Shown: positions 1 to 5,063 of the stretch, one piece after another
Position numbering within the stretch: the stretch's first letter is position 1
How the letters are laid out: each line of letters starts with the position of its first letter
NCBI GenBank assembly: GCA_934177025.1
Contig: CAKPPA010000084.1
Location: forward strand, 1 to 5,063
From: an uncultured Clostridia bacterium
Lineage (GTDB): Bacteria; Bacillota; Clostridia; Christensenellales; CAG-314
Length of the DNA: 5,063 nucleotides
Reading direction: 5' to 3'
Translations under genes and position numbers: made by a program
The notes under the pieces: model-generated
Told to the model about the DNA's origin: nothing
The model's database searches: none
The model's input: the letters and a program-made list of their open reading frames with translations, nothing else

Positions 1-3000
1 GAATATTTTTATGTATGCCCATACTGTGGAAGCATTGTTGAAGAGGACAACCTGCGCAACTTGCCTTGTGATTGCGGGCAAGAACATTATATCAAAGTCG
101 TGAAAGCAAAAATGCTCAAAAAAGGGGCGCGGTGCGGGAGCTGTTGCAGTGGCACGTACCAAAGGTTTTATTTAGGGAACGATGCCGCAACGGCTGTTTT
201 GGCGACTTCTTTGTATGAGGAATTGCCGGAACTTGTTTATGAAGAAGCCGAAACAAAAACAGTAGCGCACAATATATTTGCAAAAGGGGCATTGAAAAAC
301 AAAAAAACACAAAAAAGGAAGGAGAGGCAATTTTTGGCGTTCTCCGATAGCAGGCAGGAAGCAGCGAAATTCGCATGTTATTTGAGTAAAAGCTATAGTG
401 AATTTTTGCGTCGTCGCGGTATTTGCGGAATCATCGAAAAACAAAAAAACATCATGATAAACCAGGAGAGGGAATTTACTATTTCGGATTTTGTCGATGT
501 GCTGACGAATTACTATTCTACCAAAAGGAGCTTTGCCAAGTCCAATTCCGATGAAAGTAATTTAAACGTTAGCAGTCGGAAAAATGCTTGGGTGGCTTTA
601 CTGAACGAATTGGCAAGATACAACTCGCCTACGTCGTTAACGGCATTAGGGCAACTGCAATTTCATTATTTGGGGAATACGGATGAAATTGCCAGCGCCA
701 TTAGCGAGGAGTGTAAAGTGCCTACTAGCAGGATAAATGCGTTACTCGACTTGTTGATTTTTGAAATAGTCAAAAAGGGCGCAGTTTATCCGGATAATGA
801 CAGCGATATCGATGATAATGACAGAGAGTATATTTTTTATACTCCGTCGCAAAGGTTTATCACCTATTTGAAATCTCCGGACGATAAGAAAACGACAGTC
901 GCTTCCTTTGCCCCGAGAAACAAAGCCGGCAATAAGGATGAATTCTATAAAAACAATAAAATTTACTATGTTTGCAGGGTTTTGGGGGTAACAGAAAAAG
1001 ATGCTGCCGAGTTTTTACAAAATTATTTCGATTATTTAACTAAAGCCGAGTATGGAAACCCATATTGCATGGAGGACATTAACAAAAACGGGACTTACGT
1101 GTTAAAAGCGGGGGATTTTGCCGTGCGGGTTAATGGGGACAGTCGTGCGCATTGGTATAAATGCAAAAAATGCGGAAGGATTACGCAATTTAATTTGGAC
1201 GAAAAATGCCCGTCGGTGAGATGCGAGGGGAAATTGGTGGAGGTTTCTTCCGAGGAGATTACAAAAAACAATCATTTTGCAAAGCTATATATGAGCGAAA
1301 GGATGTCGCCTTTATTTATAAAGGAGCACACTGCCCAATTAAGTAAAAAGGAAAGTGCGGAATATCAGGAACAGTTTATCAAAAAAGAAATTAATGCCCT
1401 TTCTTGTTCCACAACATTTGAAATGGGGGTTGACGTCGGCGATTTGGAAACGGTGTTTTTAAGGGACGTTCCGCCGCTCCCTTCGAATTATGCACAAAGA
1501 GCAGGCCGCGCCGGCAGAAGCATAAATGCCGCTGCGTTCGCTTTAACGTTTGCAAAATTAAGTTCACACGATTTGTCGTTTTTTAAAGAACCGAAGGAAA
1601 TGATAAACGGGAGTATCCTGCCGCCTTTATTTAAGGTGGATAATGAAAAAATAGTAAAACGTCATATATATGCTGTTGCGCTCAGTATGTTTTTCGCCGA
1701 GCATGAAGAACTGTATAACAATAATGACGCCGAAAAGTTTATCAATCAAAAAGGGTATAAAGATTTTATCGATTGGATACAAAGTCATCCCGACGAATTG
1801 AAAAAGATGTTGAAAAAATCCATACCGGATATCGATAATTTACATAACAGAATGGGGATTGACGATTTCGGTTGGATTGACGACTTTTGTGGGGAAGAAG
1901 GTATTTTTACACAGTTGATTACTGAATATGAAAGTAACGTTGCGAATTTTGAAAAGTTAATGCAAAAATTCAAAAGAGAGGGAAAATTGGAAAATGGTGC
2001 GCAATGCAAGCGAAAGCTAGACTTTTACAGCAAAAACAAATTGATTGAGTTTTTGGCACGCGGAAACATTTTGCCTCGGTATGGATTTCCTGTGGATACT
2101 GTGGAATTATATCAAAATTCATCGGCAAAAAACATATCGAAGTTGCGATTAAGCCGTGATTTGCAAATCGCAATTGCGGAATATGCACCATCCTCCGAAG
2201 TTGTTGCGGACGGAAGAATGTATACGAGTAGGTATATCAAAAAATCGGCAATAGGAACGAATCGACAGGATTGGCATACCGGTTACATCGCCGTGTGCGA
2301 CGATGACCATTGTAAAGCCGTCAATTACAGCATCGTACCGCCGTCGGAGGAAGGTGTCCCTTGTATTTCCTGCGGAAAGAAAATCGCGAAAATGTGCTTC
2401 CGTGAAAGCATTGAACCGCGAGCAGGTTTTGTTGCGGAACGGCAGGATAAAGACGTGCCTATGACAAAACAAGAAAAAAAATATCGTTCGGAAGATTACT
2501 ACATAGGAAATACTTCCGCTAAATTGATAGAAAAGTATTATTTTTCGTTCAATGGGGTGGAAATAAAAGTGGAGTCTACTACAAACGACTCGCTAATGGT
2601 AAAAGCTTCAACAGATTTTTACGTATGCCCTGAGTGTGGGTATGCGCTTGCGGAAGAGGAAAGCATTGGAGAGAAAAAAGTTCAAAAGGATATGGGTGGC
2701 AAAGCACCGGAGGTAGAGTACCAACACGAGAGCTTGTACGGGCAATATAAATGTAATTCAAAAAAACTGGAACGAAGGTCGTTGCATCATATTTTTAATA
2801 CGGATGTTGCAAAAATTAATTTCGCTTGCGATACTTCGGATTATAAAACAATGATTTCGGTGATGTATGCGCTTCTGAATGCCGTAGCAAAAGATTTAAA
2901 TATTGAACGAAGGGACATCAAGGCATGCTTGTCGAAACGTTTGGTCGAAGGACGTTTACAGTATTCCATAATTGTGTATGATGCCGTCCCCGGAGGGGCA

Positions 3001-3264
3001 GGGCACTCGCGTCGTTTGATTACAAAAGACGGAAAAATGCTACATAAAATTTTTATGTCTGCTTTACGTAATATGAAAGCATGCAATTGTGATCCGTCTT
3101 GCTACAACTGCTTGAGAAGTTACGAAAACCAAAAAATTCACGACAGTTTGGACCGTCACTTGGCGGCAACGTTTTTGGAGCAATTTGACGGCGATGTTCA
3201 GATAATTGATAAAGAGGATCAAATTGCAGGAGAAAATGACGTTTTGAATCCAAGTGAAATGTAA
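1..3264 (+). CDS. Large SF2 helicase with C-terminal DUF1998/MZB domain, C-terminal 1087 residues (5' partial)
   Basis: The frame is open from base 1, so the gene starts outside the window; the TTG at 61 is inside the protein, because the codons before it already encode a zinc-finger pair (CPYCG, C6/C9). Seen, in order, numbering from the first codon of the window: cysteines C6/C9, C23/C25 and C45/C48/C49; FSDSRQEAA (114-122), the start of the second RecA lobe; a zinc ribbon C388/C391/C403/C408; motif V STTFEMGVDVG (470-480); motif VI QRAGRAGRS (499-507); cysteines C766/C771/C788/C791; C876/C879 with possible partner C918; YDAVPGGAGHS (993-1003); and CNCDPSCYNC (C1028, C1030, C1034, C1037). 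The last two blocks are typical of the DUF1998/MZB zinc module. Known: helicases of this design include MrfA (DNA repair) and DruE of Druantia anti-phage systems. The very large size and inserted zinc clusters make a defence role more likely than MrfA. The Walker A and DEAH motifs must lie upstream. No frameshift or internal stop is seen. Helicase identity is firm; the system is not. Confidence 0.9.
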   Translation, partial: EYFYVCPYCGSIVEEDNLRNLPCDCGQEHYIKVVKAKMLKKGARCGSCCSGTYQRFYLGNDAATAVLATSLYEELPELVYEEAETKTVAHNIFAKGALKNKKTQKRKERQFLAFSDSRQEAAKFACYLSKSYSEFLRRRGICGIIEKQKNIMINQEREFTISDFVDVLTNYYSTKRSFAKSNSDESNLNVSSRKNAWVALLNELARYNSPTSLTALGQLQFHYLGNTDEIASAISEECKVPTSRINALLDLLIFEIVKKGAVYPDNDSDIDDNDREYIFYTPSQRFITYLKSPDDKKTTVASFAPRNKAGNKDEFYKNNKIYYVCRVLGVTEKDAAEFLQNYFDYLTKAEYGNPYCMEDINKNGTYVLKAGDFAVRVNGDSRAHWYKCKKCGRITQFNLDEKCPSVRCEGKLVEVSSEEITKNNHFAKLYMSERMSPLFIKEHTAQLSKKESAEYQEQFIKKEINALSCSTTFEMGVDVGDLETVFLRDVPPLPSNYAQRAGRAGRSINAAAFALTFAKLSSHDLSFFKEPKEMINGSILPPLFKVDNEKIVKRHIYAVALSMFFAEHEELYNNNDAEKFINQKGYKDFIDWIQSHPDELKKMLKKSIPDIDNLHNRMGIDDFGWIDDFCGEEGIFTQLITEYESNVANFEKLMQKFKREGKLENGAQCKRKLDFYSKNKLIEFLARGNILPRYGFPVDTVELYQNSSAKNISKLRLSRDLQIAIAEYAPSSEVVADGRMYTSRYIKKSAIGTNRQDWHTGYIAVCDDDHCKAVNYSIVPPSEEGVPCISCGKKIAKMCFRESIEPRAGFVAERQDKDVPMTKQEKKYRSEDYYIGNTSAKLIEKYYFSFNGVEIKVESTTNDSLMVKASTDFYVCPECGYALAEEESIGEKKVQKDMGGKAPEVEYQHESLYGQYKCNSKKLERRSLHHIFNTDVAKINFACDTSDYKTMISVMYALLNAVAKDLNIERRDIKACLSKRLVEGRLQYSIIVYDAVPGGAGHSRRLITKDGKMLHKIFMSALRNMKACNCDPSCYNCLRSYENQKIHDSLDRHLAATFLEQFDGDVQIIDKEDQIAGENDVLNPSEM

Positions 3265-3328
3265 AATCTTGCAGGAGAGTAAGTAAAAAGGAGAAAAAAC
3301 GGTAAGTAGCGAAACTTAACTCGTTCAA
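3265..3328 (+). other. Short post-helicase spacer with an orphan ribosome binding site
   Basis: Directly after the helicase stop there is a good Shine-Dalgarno sequence, AAAGGAG at 3287-3293, followed by an A-run, but no ATG, GTG or TTG at a workable distance opens a frame of any length. The layout AAAGGAG-AAAAAACGG resembles the site in front of the 82-residue gene (AAAGGAG-C-AAAAAAACG, 3542-3558). It could be the leftover of a gene that once followed the helicase and was replaced by the repeat-flanked cassette, or chance in purine-rich DNA. Confidence 0.35.
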
Positions 3329-3368
3329 ACGGTAAAAATTCAACCGTGTAATAGGTAAAAATTTAACC
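3329..3368 (+). repeat. Left copy of a ~40-bp direct repeat
   Basis: This block matches 3950-3989, 621 bp to the right. The core 3342-3362 is identical over 21 bases to 3963-3983 (it contains CCGTGTAATAGG), and the flanks differ at a few positions. Internally it holds two copies of GGTAAAAATTYAACC, at 3331-3345 and 3354-3368 (14 of 15 identical), separated by GTGTAATA. ACGGT (3329-3333) and ACCGT (3343-3347) can pair as a 5-bp stem. The truncated protein tail becomes readable immediately after this block, so the repeat edge coincides with the break in that gene. Confidence 0.75.
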
Positions 3369-3577
3369 TTAAAATTGTTACAGCCGAAAGACGGAACGGA
3401 GAATTAAGTGTATATGATCCGCAGAGCAATCAAGTGTATAAAGGGAAAGATATAGCAGACTTTTTCAACAAGGCAAAATATGTGCAGTTATCGGACTTAA
3501 CGGAGTACAGAATGGACGAACATTTTTGCGATGCAATTATGAAAGGAGCAAAAAAACGATGGAAGAAAAGCAAATAA
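3359..3577 (+). pseudogene. C-terminal remnant of a phage-head or polymorphic-toxin-like protein
   Basis: Frame 2 is open from just after a TAA (3356-3358) to TAA 3575-3577 and encodes about 72 residues without a usable start codon or ribosome binding site at its left end. The product reads like a real protein: VTAERRNGELSVYDPQSNQV, then YKGKDIADFFNKAKYVQLSD, then an EYRMDEHFCDAI segment and a lysine/arginine-rich end (KGAKKRWKKSK). The pattern 'YDPQ-x-NQV-x-KG-x-DI' followed by an LSDLTEYRM-type strand recalls the C-terminal part of papain-fold (Tox-PL-like) effector domains, some of which are fused to phage minor head proteins; this resemblance is from memory and is inference. Its N-terminal part is missing exactly where the left repeat ends. 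The 3' end overlaps the next gene by 19 bp, as expected for translationally coupled toxin/immunity or phage genes. It is probably not expressed as a functional protein. Confidence 0.55.
3542..3548 (+). promoter_or_regulatory. Ribosome binding site that fixes the start of the 82-residue gene
   Basis: AAAGGAG ends 10 bases before ATG 3559. It lies downstream of the alternative TTG at 3526 in the same frame, which has no comparable site, so the ATG is preferred. Confidence 0.75.
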
Positions 3578-3807
3578 AAGATTTTATAGAAGAAGAGTTT
3601 GGCACCAAGAAATTCCAAAAATATAGAGATTGGAAAGGATATGAAGTTTATGTCCCGAAGCAAGGAAAAGGAATGTATTGCGGATTGCCGTATATGGTAT
3701 TAGTAAAGGACGGCGAGGTGCGGATTTCGACGCCTGATGAAACTATAGAATGGTTGAATACGGAATATAGCGACGAGGAAGAACTTAAATACAGGTACGA
3801 AAACTGA
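3559..3807 (+). CDS. Small acidic protein, possible immunity or partner protein (82 aa)
   Basis: The gene starts at ATG 3559 behind a strong ribosome binding site and overlaps the upstream remnant by 19 bp. The product is 82 residues, acidic (about 19 Asp/Glu against 13 Lys/Arg), without signal peptide or membrane segment, so cytoplasmic. It begins with a charged helix (MEEKQIKDFIEEEFG), then an aromatic-rich strand region (WKGYEVYVPKQGKG), a central YCGLPYMVLVKDGEVRIS segment that looks like two beta strands with a turn, and an acidic helical end (TPDETIEWLNTEYSDEEE). I recall similar small unnamed proteins encoded just after phage minor-head or toxin genes in Bacillota, but cannot name a family. 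Small size, acidity and coupling to a toxin-like tail suggest an immunity protein that binds and blocks the effector. Because the upstream gene is broken while this one is intact, it may survive as an orphan immunity gene. The existence of the gene is well supported; the function is inference. Confidence 0.75.
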   Translation: MEEKQIKDFIEEEFGTKKFQKYRDWKGYEVYVPKQGKGMYCGLPYMVLVKDGEVRISTPDETIEWLNTEYSDEEELKYRYEN

Positions 3808-3830
3808 TTGAAAAAATAAAAACCGTAGAC

Positions 3831-3859
3831 TAAAAAACTTTAAAAAACTTTAAAAACTT
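3831..3859 (+). repeat. Phased A-tract tandem repeat (10-bp period)
   Basis: TAAAAAACTT occurs twice in direct succession (3831-3840, 3841-3850), followed by TAAAAACTT (3851-3859). The A-tracts start at 3832, 3842 and 3852, in phase with one helical turn, a pattern known to bend DNA. It sits in the gene-free DNA right after the 82-residue gene. Confidence 0.7.
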
Positions 3860-3905
3860 TCGCTAAACCGTTGACAAGCCACCACCAAAGAAAAAGAAAA
3901 ACCGA

Positions 3906-4070
3906 AACCGTTAAAACCGGCAAACGAAAAAACTTAAACCTTTAAAAAAACGGAAAAAATTTAACCGTGTAATAGGTAAAAATAAACCGTTAAAAAACGG
4001 AAAAAGGAAAAACCGAAACCTTAAAAAACGGAAAACGAAAAACATAAACCGTTAAAAACGGAAAAAATTC
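3906..4070 (+). repeat. Degenerate array of ~31-bp A-rich units with mini-inverted repeats
   Basis: Five units begin with AACC at 3906, 3937, 3985, 4017 and 4047, giving spacings of 31, 48, 32 and 30 bp; the long one contains the copy of the left-hand direct repeat. Most units contain CCGTT-AAAA-ACGG or a one-base variant (CCGTTAAAAAACGG at 3987-4000, CCGTTAAAAACGG at 4049-4061, CCTTAAAAAACGG at 4019-4031), each able to form a short hairpin. Units are separated by purine-rich linkers such as AAAAAGGAAAAACCGA. GG[AT]AAAAATT[CT]AAC occurs at 3331, 3354, 3952 and 4060, with a degenerate copy at 3975. The repeats are short, diverged and without conserved spacers, so this is not a CRISPR. Together with 3808-3905 it fills the whole gap between the 82-residue gene and the terminator; no gene is seen there. 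Confidence 0.7.
3950..3989 (+). repeat. Right copy of the ~40-bp direct repeat
   Basis: Partner of 3329-3368, with the 21-base identical core at 3963-3983. The left flank has two substitutions (GGAAAAAATTT for GGTAAAAATTC) and the right end is one base shorter. It lies inside the ~31-bp array, accounting for the single long unit. Same orientation as the left copy, so recombination between them would delete the protein remnant and the 82-residue gene as a 621-bp circle. Confidence 0.75.
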
Positions 4071-4107
4071 AACAGGGCTAGCGAAACGTTCGCTAGCCCT
4101 GTTTTTT
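4071..4107 (+). terminator. Strong rho-independent terminator
   Basis: AACAGGGCTAGCGAA (4071-4085) pairs perfectly over 15 bp with TTCGCTAGCCCTGTT (4089-4103) around a 3-base loop, and the right arm runs into TTTTTT (4102-4107). It would end transcription of the cassette and of the helicase unit. The left side is A-rich (GGAAAAAATTC), so a weaker U-tract exists for transcripts coming from the right on the - strand, but no - strand gene is seen there. It shields the regulator operon from read-through. Confidence 0.9.
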
Positions 4108-4290
4108 ACTCCGAATTGTTTGCAAAAAGTTTTTATCAAAATGCTAAAAATTCGGCACGACAAAAGGAATGATTCGCTTTCGTCGGGAAACATTCGGTAA
4201 TAGTAATGCCCTGCGAGAGGTCGCTTTTCGTGTGGGTTTACCTCATTGCGGGGGAGTTTGAATTCTGTTTTGTTAAGTAGCTTAATAATG
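4108..4290. other. Intergenic region without a recognisable gene
   Basis: No reading frame on either strand resembles a protein. Two weak hairpins can be drawn: CGACAAAA pairing with TTTCGTCG (about 4158-4183, one mismatch), and GCGA-GAGG-TCGC followed by TTTT (4213-4228). Neither is strong enough to call a terminator or structured RNA. The stretch ends in the promoter region of the MarR gene. Confidence 0.5.
4273..4285. promoter_or_regulatory. Inverted repeat, candidate operator
   Basis: TTAAG-TAG-CTTAA is a perfect 5-3-5 palindrome ending six bases before the -35 box of the MarR-gene promoter. MarR proteins bind short palindromes as dimers and often regulate their own promoter, so this is the best candidate site. 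It is short and AT-rich, and chance cannot be excluded. Confidence 0.4.
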
Positions 4291-4291
4291 G

Positions 4292-4321
4292 TTGACGGGG
4301 AAAAGGCTGTAGGGGTAAAAT
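4292..4321 (+). promoter_or_regulatory. Sigma-70/sigma-A type promoter for the MarR-ABC operon
   Basis: TTGACG (4292-4297) and TAAAAT (4316-4321) are separated by 18 bp and each differ from the consensus by one base. Transcription would begin near 4328, only a few bases before the ribosome binding site AAGGAG (4331-4336), giving a very short leader. A weaker alternative is TTGAAT (4258-4263) with TTAATA (4282-4287), overlapping the candidate operator. Confidence 0.7.
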
Positions 4322-4342
4322 AAGGCGGCTAAGGAGCAAAAA

Positions 4343-4843
4343 ATGCAGTGTGAAATTGCGGAAAAGTTTTTTGAAATGCTAAACGCCGTGACGGCGGCGC
4401 GGAACGTGCCGTGGCAGGCGAAGGACGGGCAGTTGCTTTACCGTGCGGAAATCGACCTTTTGCGAAAAATCGAGGCGTATCCGAGGGCGAACGTTTCGGA
4501 ATTGTCGGCAAAGTGCGGCACTTCCAAAAGTGCGGTAACGCAAATGTGTGCGCGCTTGCAGGAAAAAGGCTGGATTGAACCGATGCGTAGCGAAACGAAC
4601 AAAAAGGAAAAATATTTTAGCCTGACGCCAAGCGGAAAAAGCCTTCGGACGGAGCACGAGGCCTACTACGAAGCGACGGCGGATCGGCTTTGTCGCTTTT
4701 TGCAGTCGCTGAAAGCGGACGAAAAACGAATGCTTTTTCAATTTATGGAAATGATGAAACAATGTGCGCCGGTGTATGCGTTCCCTTGTCGTTGCGGGGA
4801 AGGTGCCGACGTTTGCGACGAAACAGAACCTTTGGGAGAATAA
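4343..4843 (+). CDS. MarR-family transcriptional regulator with cysteine-rich C-terminal tail
   Basis: The start is ATG 4343, six bases after AAGGAG. The 166-residue product has MarR length and layout: N-terminal helices (1-46), a winged helix-turn-helix at about 51-95 (VSELSAKCGTSKSAVTQMCA recognition region, KGWIEP, a wing with charged RSETNKKEKY and FSLTPSGKSL), and a C-terminal dimerisation helix (LKADEKRMLFQFMEMMKQC). MarR proteins are dimeric cytoplasmic DNA-binding repressors whose binding changes with a ligand, oxidation or metal. The unusual part is the tail after the last helix: C141, then CRC at 149-151 and C158, four cysteines in 18 residues, with further cysteines at 3, 58 and 69. 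Such a cluster could bind a metal or an iron-sulfur cluster, or form disulfides. The next gene starts 7 bp after the stop, so the protein probably controls its own operon and the downstream SufC-like ATPase. Family assignment is firm; the sensed signal is inference. Confidence 0.9.
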   Translation: MQCEIAEKFFEMLNAVTAARNVPWQAKDGQLLYRAEIDLLRKIEAYPRANVSELSAKCGTSKSAVTQMCARLQEKGWIEPMRSETNKKEKYFSLTPSGKSLRTEHEAYYEATADRLCRFLQSLKADEKRMLFQFMEMMKQCAPVYAFPCRCGEGADVCDETEPLGE

Positions 4844-4850
4844 AAGAACA

Positions 4851-5063
4851 ATGCTGGAGCTAAAAAACGTGTCCTTCCGTGTGGAAGATGCGGGAAAAAC
4901 GAAAGAAATTTTAAAAAACATCAACCTAACGGTGGAGGACGGAAGTTTTTCCGTCATTACGGGGCCGAACGGCGGAGGAAAATCCACCCTTGCAAAATTG
5001 ATTGTGGGGATCGAAAAGCCGACGGAAGGCAAAATTTTGTTCAACGGCGAGGACATCACCGCG
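4851..5063 (+). CDS. ABC-type ATPase, SufC-like, N-terminal 71 residues (3' partial)
   Basis: The start is ATG 4851, seven bases after the MarR stop, with a moderate ribosome binding site (GGGAG at 4834-4838) inside the end of the regulator gene. The visible 71 residues begin MLELKNVSFRVEDAGKTKE, show the usual N-terminal beta strands of an ABC ATPase, and contain Walker A GPNGGGKST at 38-46 followed by LAKLIVGIEKPTEGKILFNG. The signature, Walker B and H-loop lie beyond the window. The N-terminus, GPNGGGKST and the 'GIEKPTEGKILFNGEDIT' block closely recall clostridial SufC-type ATPases, which drive the SufB(D) scaffold that assembles iron-sulfur clusters in the cytoplasm. If so, a sufB/sufD gene should follow. 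An ordinary ABC importer or exporter ATPase cannot be excluded from this fragment. ABC ATPase is certain; SufC is likely. Confidence 0.85.
   Translation, partial: MLELKNVSFRVEDAGKTKEILKNINLTVEDGSFSVITGPNGGGKSTLAKLIVGIEKPTEGKILFNGEDITA

Noticed and set aside
61..63. TTG as the start of the helicase gene
   Set aside because: The frame is open to base 1 and the upstream codons encode a CPYCG zinc-finger half, and the region lacks the first helicase lobe, so the gene begins outside the window.
116..3343. Several short - strand open frames under the helicase
   Set aside because: They are shadows of the helicase frame, without ribosome binding sites or recognisable motifs.
3526..3558. Longer form of the 82-residue protein starting at TTG 3526
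   Set aside because: There is no ribosome binding site before the TTG, while AAAGGAG is well placed for ATG 3559.
3906..4070. CRISPR array
   Set aside because: Units are short, diverged and mostly repeat, without unique spacers of constant length, and no cas gene is seen.
3808..4070. Integron attC site after the small gene
   Set aside because: The repeats lack the paired R and L core sites with GTTRRRY and the long imperfect palindrome of an attC; no integrase is visible.
3990..4193. Small - strand open frame over the repeat array and terminator
   Set aside because: It is a low-complexity Phe/Val/Lys translation of repeat DNA crossing a strong terminator hairpin, with no protein-like features.
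4213..4228. Second terminator, GCGA-GAGG-TCGC with T-run
   Set aside because: A 4-bp stem and four T residues are too weak to call.
4379..5059. Long - strand open frame opposite the MarR and ABC genes
   Set aside because: It is arginine- and phenylalanine-rich antisense of two clearly recognisable genes and has no domain of its own.

Overview
The window looks like the edge of an accessory (defence or mobile) region meeting a housekeeping operon in a low-to-moderate GC Gram-positive anaerobe, most likely Bacillota/Clostridia. The reasons are strong AGGAG-type ribosome binding sites, A-rich intergenic DNA, a SufC-type ATPase start typical of clostridia, and a short phage- or toxin-like gene tail. 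All recognisable genes are on the + strand. The organism assignment is inference only.

Left part (1-3264): the C-terminal 1087 codons of a very large superfamily 2 helicase that enters from outside the window. It keeps the second RecA-like lobe (motif V STTFEMGVDVG, motif VI QRAGRAGRS), several zinc-binding cysteine clusters and a C-terminal DUF1998/MZB-type four-cysteine module. Large helicases of this architecture (DruE of Druantia, MrfA/YprA-like, DISARM-associated) work in DNA repair or anti-phage defence.

Middle part (3265-4107): a small cassette. It begins with repeat DNA, followed by an in-frame protein tail with no start (3359-3577), apparently the last ~70 residues of a phage-head or polymorphic-toxin protein. 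This overlaps by 19 bp an intact 82-residue acidic protein (3559-3807) that looks like a partner or immunity protein. The cassette is bracketed by two ~40-bp direct copies 621 bp apart (3329-3368 and 3950-3989). Its right side is an A-rich array of short units of about 31 bp carrying CCGTT-AAAA-ACGG mini-hairpins, ending in a near-perfect rho-independent terminator (4071-4107).

Right part (4108-5063): a gene-free stretch with a clear promoter, then a MarR-family regulator with a cysteine-rich C-terminal tail (4343-4843). Seven bases later comes the start of an ABC ATPase resembling SufC of iron-sulfur cluster assembly (4851 onward, cut by the window end). These two probably form one transcription unit in which a possibly redox- or metal-responsive MarR protein controls a SUF-type operon. 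This segment is visibly richer in G+C at codon ends than the helicase and cassette, which suggests the island edge lies around the terminator.
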